Assembly: GCA_947630355.1 (NCBI GenBank)
Contig: CANRHJ010000014.1
Span: 1-18,981, forward strand
Length of the DNA: 18,981 nt
Direction of reading: 5' to 3'
Source: Candidatus Gastranaerophilales bacterium
Lineage (GTDB): Bacteria > Cyanobacteriota > Vampirovibrionia > Gastranaerophilales > Gastranaerophilaceae
A program made the position numbers and the translations under genes. The notes beneath the pieces are model-generated. The model was given only the letters and a program-made list of their open reading frames with translations, was not told the origin of the DNA and did no database searches. This document shows positions 15,915-18,981 of this stretch, one piece after another (position 1 is the first letter of the stretch; the number at the start of each line of letters is the position of its first letter).

Positions 15915-15948
15915 GTGCGCAAAGCTAAAAGTTTTTGCATCTGCGCGC
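15915..15948. other. Weak hairpin between thrC and the Ycf45-type gene
   Basis: GTGCGCA (15915-15921) can pair with TGCGCGC (15942-15948) with one G-T wobble, around a 20-nt loop that holds a competing GCAAA/TTTGC pair. No T-run follows on either strand, so it is a poor terminator. It is the only structure I see in the 121-nt convergent gap where both thrC and the opposing gene should stop. Confidence 0.3.
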
Positions 15949-15999
15949 GGCAATTCATTTATCCCATTTATGAACCGCTATTTTTCGGGGAACGATTTT

Positions 16000-17598
16000 T
16001 TAACCGGCATGTTTAAAATCGTTGCCGCCGACTATTCTTAACCTTCGTTCCGTACCTTCTCCGACACTTTCACTTGACAAATTATGCTGTTCGACAAGCT
16101 CATGCTGCAATTTCCTTATTTGTTGATTTTGAGGATGCAATTCAACATTATCCGCACCTTCAAGAATTTTTTGTATTGCTGCTTTTGCTTCGTCAAGCGC
16201 CTGTTCCGCATCATCATAATAACCTTGCAGTGTCTCGGTATCTGTTATATGAAGCGCCTCTTTTACAACTTTTTGCACCTGTGACATTGAATTGGAACGT
16301 ACATAATAAACGGGAAGCTTATAATCATTTGCAACACTCAGAATTTTTGTTCCGCCTTTTGCAAAAGCTTTATGAACTATAACTATATCAGCTTCTTCAA
16401 TATTTCTGGTTATTTCAGCTTGAAGGTTTAATCTTTCAAGCACTTTATCAAGTACGGTTCTGGAAACGGCGTAAATATAAATCTTTTTGAAGTCTTTAAC
16501 CTGTTTTACATATTCTTGCCTTGAAAAACTGAACTTCAACTTTTGACTTGCAAGAGTTTCTTCTTCTTCCTTTATTTTTTCCTGAACAATTGTATTTTCT
16601 TCTTTCGGCTGATTATCATATACTTGGTCGACCTTTCTTATTTCAGGTCGTATCGGCCAGCCGCGAAGAATATAATCCACAGCCTCCGCCGTATTTTTAT
16701 AAACCGCAAGAGTATTTCTGTCAATAATTTCAATAACAATATCAAAAGTAGGCTGTTTTTCTCTTTCAAGAACGGTCTTTTGCGAACCTCTTCGTTTAGC
16801 TTCGTCATCACCTAAGGTAACAGAACTTACTCCTCCGACCAAGTCCGATAAAGTCGGGTTTTTAATCAGGTTATCTAAAGTGTTGCCGTGAGCGGTGGCA
16901 ATAAGCATAACACCTCGTTCTGCTATGGTTCTTGCTGCTTGTGCTTCTTCTTCGGTACCTATTTCATCCACAACAATTACTTCCGGTGTATGGTTTTCAA
17001 CCGCCTCAATCATAACATCTTTTTGATAAATCGGTTGTGAAACCTGCATCCTTCTTGCACGCCCGATAGCAGGATGCGGTGTATCTCCGTCGCCCGCTAT
17101 TTCGTTTGAAGTATCTACTATAACAACTCTTTTTCCGAGATCATCCGCAACAAGTCTTGATATCTCTCTTAATTTTGTTGTTTTTCCCACACCCGGACGT
17201 CCTAAAAACAATATACTTTTATTCTGCAATACAAAATCTTTGATACAAGCAATAGTTCCGGTTACAACTCGGCCTATTCTGCAGGTAAGACCTACTACTT
17301 TACCCTGCCTGTTTTTTATTGCACTTATTCTGTGCAGAGTACCCGCTATTCCCGAACGATTATCATTTGTAAACGGCTGAATTCTTGATGTGATATACTC
17401 TATATCCTCTTCCGTTATATTATCACTGCCGATAAAATCTGTCCTTTTATCAGAATACCTTATTTCCCCAACTCTGCCTAAATCAAGCACCAATTCAATG
17501 GCATCATCTAAATTGTACGGCTTTAGTGCTTCTACAATCTTTGGCGGTAAAATTTCAATTAACCTTCTCAGGTCATTGTGAAATTGTATCTTATCCAT
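16000..17598 (-). CDS. ycf45: Ycf45-type P-loop ATPase with C-terminal R3H-like segment
   Basis: A 532-residue protein with the arrangement of cyanobacterial/plastid Ycf45 and a distant resemblance to SpoIIIAA. Walker A is GRPGVGKTT (133-141), Walker B VIVVDE (207-212), followed by GTEEEAQAARTIAERG and an ATAHGNTL motif. An Arg-containing DDEAKRRGSQKTVLER stretch follows. After a charged linker, a second domain (about 368-455: IYIYAVSRTVLDKVLERL, then EEADIVIV and LPVYYVRSNS) precedes a helical tail and a final R3H-like segment (about 495-525: IRKLQHELVEQHNLSSESVG). The R3H module binds single-stranded nucleic acids in other proteins; the role of Ycf45 is unknown. The start ATG has AAGGGA a few bases upstream. 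It converges on thrC and has an extended -10 promoter. Confidence 0.88.
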   Translation of the reverse strand: MDKIQFHNDLRRLIEILPPKIVEALKPYNLDDAIELVLDLGRVGEIRYSDKRTDFIGSDNITEEDIEYITSRIQPFTNDNRSGIAGTLHRISAIKNRQGKVVGLTCRIGRVVTGTIACIKDFVLQNKSILFLGRPGVGKTTKLREISRLVADDLGKRVVIVDTSNEIAGDGDTPHPAIGRARRMQVSQPIYQKDVMIEAVENHTPEVIVVDEIGTEEEAQAARTIAERGVMLIATAHGNTLDNLIKNPTLSDLVGGVSSVTLGDDEAKRRGSQKTVLEREKQPTFDIVIEIIDRNTLAVYKNTAEAVDYILRGWPIRPEIRKVDQVYDNQPKEENTIVQEKIKEEEETLASQKLKFSFSRQEYVKQVKDFKKIYIYAVSRTVLDKVLERLNLQAEITRNIEEADIVIVHKAFAKGGTKILSVANDYKLPVYYVRSNSMSQVQKVVKEALHITDTETLQGYYDDAEQALDEAKAAIQKILEGADNVELHPQNQQIRKLQHELVEQHNLSSESVGEGTERRLRIVGGNDFKHAG

Positions 17599-17700
17599 AT
17601 GTCCCTTTCGCTAAACTACGCGCTCAGGTGATTTTTACTTGTACCAATTACGGAATTTTCTTATTTTTTTACTCCTGTAATCGGGGCTGCCTACACTTAT

Positions 17701-17728
17701 ATTATACCACTTTTTATAAACTTTTCCA
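17701..17728 (-). promoter_or_regulatory. Extended -10 promoter of the Ycf45-type gene
   Basis: Read on the minus strand, TGGTATAAT (17709-17701) is a perfect -10 with an upstream TG extension. TGGAAA (17728-17723, 4 of 6) lies 16 nt upstream as a weak -35. Transcription would start near 17694, leaving a leader of about 95 nt before ATG 17598. That leader contains an AGGAG not followed by a start codon; I see no clear riboswitch fold. Confidence 0.62.
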
Positions 17729-17812
17729 CATTATATTACTATATTTGTAGTAATTTTACATAAGTTTATATCCTTCTTATTTACAACGGTTAACATTTCT
17801 TAATAACACCTT

Positions 17813-17839
17813 TTGATTTTCAATAAAAATATGTATAAA
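17813..17839 (+). promoter_or_regulatory. Possible promoter giving a leaderless YkgJ-family transcript
   Basis: TTGATT (17813-17818) and TATAAA (17834-17839) are 15 nt apart, a short spacer. A start 7-8 nt downstream of this -10 would fall at or next to the A of ATG 17847. No Shine-Dalgarno is present in the 25 nt before that ATG, which fits a leaderless mRNA. Another -35/-10 pairing further upstream cannot be excluded in this AT-rich stretch. Confidence 0.38.
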
Positions 17840-17846
17840 TAATCTT

Positions 17847-18458
17847 ATGATTGATAATTATTTTAAATATTTAATATTTTTAAACAATAAGCTTCAAGGT
17901 TTCTTTCAGAAACAAAAACCTTATATAAAATGTTTTAAGGGCTGCGATAAATGCTGCAAAAATGCCGAATTCCCTTATTCAAAAATGGAGTTTAAGTACC
18001 TTTTGTGCGGATTTCTCAGTTTAGATAAAGAAATTCAGGATAAAATCGAATATAATATATCAAAAACGGTAGAAGCCAAAAAGAAATTTAAAGGAACAAA
18101 ATTTTTATATGATTGTCCTTTTTTAATTGACGGATGCTGCAGTGTATATAAGTTCAGAGGGATTGTATGCCGAACTTTCGGTTTAATAACCAACGTTAAA
18201 GACGGCAAATCCAAAATCCCCTTTTGTGCCTATCACGGACTTAATTATTCAAATGTACTTGATAAGGAAAAATCCATACTTTCCTCCGAAATATTTAAAA
18301 CGCTTAATATTGACATAGAGCCTTTGGGGTTTAATATTTCTTATGATTCTTTAACGAATGAATATTATGAGAAAAAATTTAATTTTAAATTCGGTGAAAA
18401 ACTCCCGTTAATTGACTGGTTTTTAGAGGATAATAAAGAAAAAAAAGAGTTAAATTAA
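17847..18458 (+). CDS. YkgJ-family cysteine-cluster protein
   Basis: 203 residues of the YkgJ-type family, whose members bind zinc or iron-sulfur through clustered cysteines; the cellular role is unknown for most. The N-terminal cluster is C29-x3-C33-x2-C36-C37 (CFKGCDKCC). The second part has C90 in LYDCPFL, C97-C98 in DGCCSVY, then the diagnostic RGIVCRTFG with C108, and C127 in IPFCAYHG. The last ~70 residues are less conserved. The start at 17847 is the only ATG before the first cluster (the next in frame lies after it at residue 47) and it lacks a Shine-Dalgarno. The stop codon lies inside the hairpin terminator shared with fusA. It is not in an operon in this window. Confidence 0.87.
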   Translation: MIDNYFKYLIFLNNKLQGFFQKQKPYIKCFKGCDKCCKNAEFPYSKMEFKYLLCGFLSLDKEIQDKIEYNISKTVEAKKKFKGTKFLYDCPFLIDGCCSVYKFRGIVCRTFGLITNVKDGKSKIPFCAYHGLNYSNVLDKEKSILSSEIFKTLNIDIEPLGFNISYDSLTNEYYEKKFNFKFGEKLPLIDWFLEDNKEKKELN

Positions 18459-18474
18459 TAATTTAACTCTTTTT
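18442..18474. terminator. Bidirectional terminator between the YkgJ-family gene and fusA
   Basis: A near-perfect palindrome: AAAAAGAGTTAAATTA (18442-18457) pairs with TAATTTAACTCTTTTT (18459-18474). T-runs follow the stem on both strands. It contains the stop codon of the plus-strand gene (18456-18458) and lies 21 nt beyond the fusA stop, so it can end both convergent transcripts. Confidence 0.85.
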
Positions 18475-18495
18475 ATTTATCTGTCTTCAATGCCG

Positions 18496-18981
18496 TTAAG
18501 CGTTTGCACCGGCTTTAGAAATAATTTCTTCCTGAACATTAGAAGGAACTTGTTCATACTTCAGGAATTCCATAGAGAAGGTTCCTCTTCCCTGCGTGTT
18601 TGAACGTAAGTCGGTAGCATAACCGAACATATTACCTAAAGGCACCGTACATCTGATAATTACGTTACCCGTATTGCCTATAGGCTCCTGACCTTCAACT
18701 CTTCCTCTTCTTCTTGAAATGTCACCGATGATTGTACCTGTATATTCATCAGGAATTTCAATTTCAACTTTCATCATAGGTTCTAATATACAAGGTCTTG
18801 CTTTTTTACATCCGTCTTTAATAGCCATAGAGCCTGCAATCTTGAATGCCATTTCAGATGAGTCGACTTCGTGGTAAGAACCGTCATAAAGTTCAACTTT
18901 AACATCAATCATCGGATATCCTGCTAAGATACCGCCTTCAAGTGCTTCTTCCATACCTTTTCTTGCAGGTTCAATGTATTC
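18496..18981 (-). CDS. fusA: Elongation factor G, C-terminal part (cut by window edge)
   Basis: 161 C-terminal residues of EF-G, the GTPase that drives ribosome translocation. The frame is open to the window edge and begins with EYIEPARKGMEEAL, the end of domain IV, which continues through AGYPMIDVKVELYDGSYHEVDS. Domain V follows (about residues 64-145) with ARPCILEPMMKVEIEIP, the GDISRRRG helix and MFGYATDLRSNTQGRGTFSM. The N-terminal GTPase domain lies outside the window, so an EF-G paralogue cannot be excluded, but the conserved domain V motifs are those of standard EF-G. The gene is followed by a terminator and then an opposing gene, so tuf is not directly downstream. Confidence 0.94.
   Translation of the reverse strand, partial: EYIEPARKGMEEALEGGILAGYPMIDVKVELYDGSYHEVDSSEMAFKIAGSMAIKDGCKKARPCILEPMMKVEIEIPDEYTGTIIGDISRRRGRVEGQEPIGNTGNVIIRCTVPLGNMFGYATDLRSNTQGRGTFSMEFLKYEQVPSNVQEEIISKAGANA

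Noticed and set aside
15915..15948. Hairpin after thrC as a rho-independent terminator
   Set aside because: No T-run follows on either strand and the stem includes a wobble and a large loop; kept only as a weak structure.
17599..17700. Possible riboswitch in the leader of the Ycf45-type gene
   Set aside because: The segment is long enough and has some GC-rich pieces, but I could not find a consistent set of helices or a known riboswitch core.

Overview
The window is AT-rich chromosomal DNA from a bacterium that uses the standard code (TGA, TAA and TAG all serve as stops). The best lineage clue is the 532-residue ATPase at 16000-17598. It has the full Ycf45 layout (P-loop ATPase plus C-terminal R3H-like segment), which is typical of cyanobacteria, plastids and their non-photosynthetic relatives. 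With the low GC, the PilT ATPase, the absence of photosynthesis genes and several lineage-type unknown proteins, this suggests a Vampirovibrionia/'Melainabacteria' (Gastranaerophilales-like) genome. That assignment is inference.

Layout. (a) 1-4429, minus strand: a condensin operon smc-scpA-scpB. Only the first 18 codons of scpB are inside the window, and smc probably starts at a TTG just downstream of a near-consensus promoter. (b) 4663-7189, plus strand: pilT-recO-deoC, almost gapless. (c) 7173-12721, minus strand: a compact four-gene operon without a recognised function. It holds two related multi-pass membrane proteins (351 and 770 aa), a GH13 glycoside hydrolase/transferase-type enzyme with GlgE-like motifs, and a small one-helix membrane protein with a coiled coil. 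Three of the four carry a short Phe-containing motif, Phe-Gly in two of them, near the N-terminus. This is the most novel part of the window. (d) 12722-13067: a divergent promoter region. (e) 13068-13340: a monocistronic tandem zinc-ribbon protein with its own promoter and a strong terminator. (f) 13528-15878, plus strand: hom-thrC, threonine biosynthesis. (g) 16000-17598, minus strand: the Ycf45-type ATPase behind an extended -10 promoter. (h) 17847-18458, plus strand: a YkgJ-family cysteine-cluster protein, possibly leaderless. It converges through a shared hairpin terminator on (i) the C-terminal 161 codons of fusA (EF-G) at 18496-18981, minus strand.

Most genes are housekeeping: chromosome condensation and recombination (Smc/ScpA/ScpB, RecO), translation (EF-G), amino-acid and deoxynucleoside metabolism (Hom, ThrC, DeoC) and pilus retraction (PilT). 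The accessory part is the 5.5-kb minus-strand operon, where a carbohydrate-active enzyme is translationally coupled to paralogous membrane proteins. I see no CRISPR array, insertion sequence, tRNA or rRNA.
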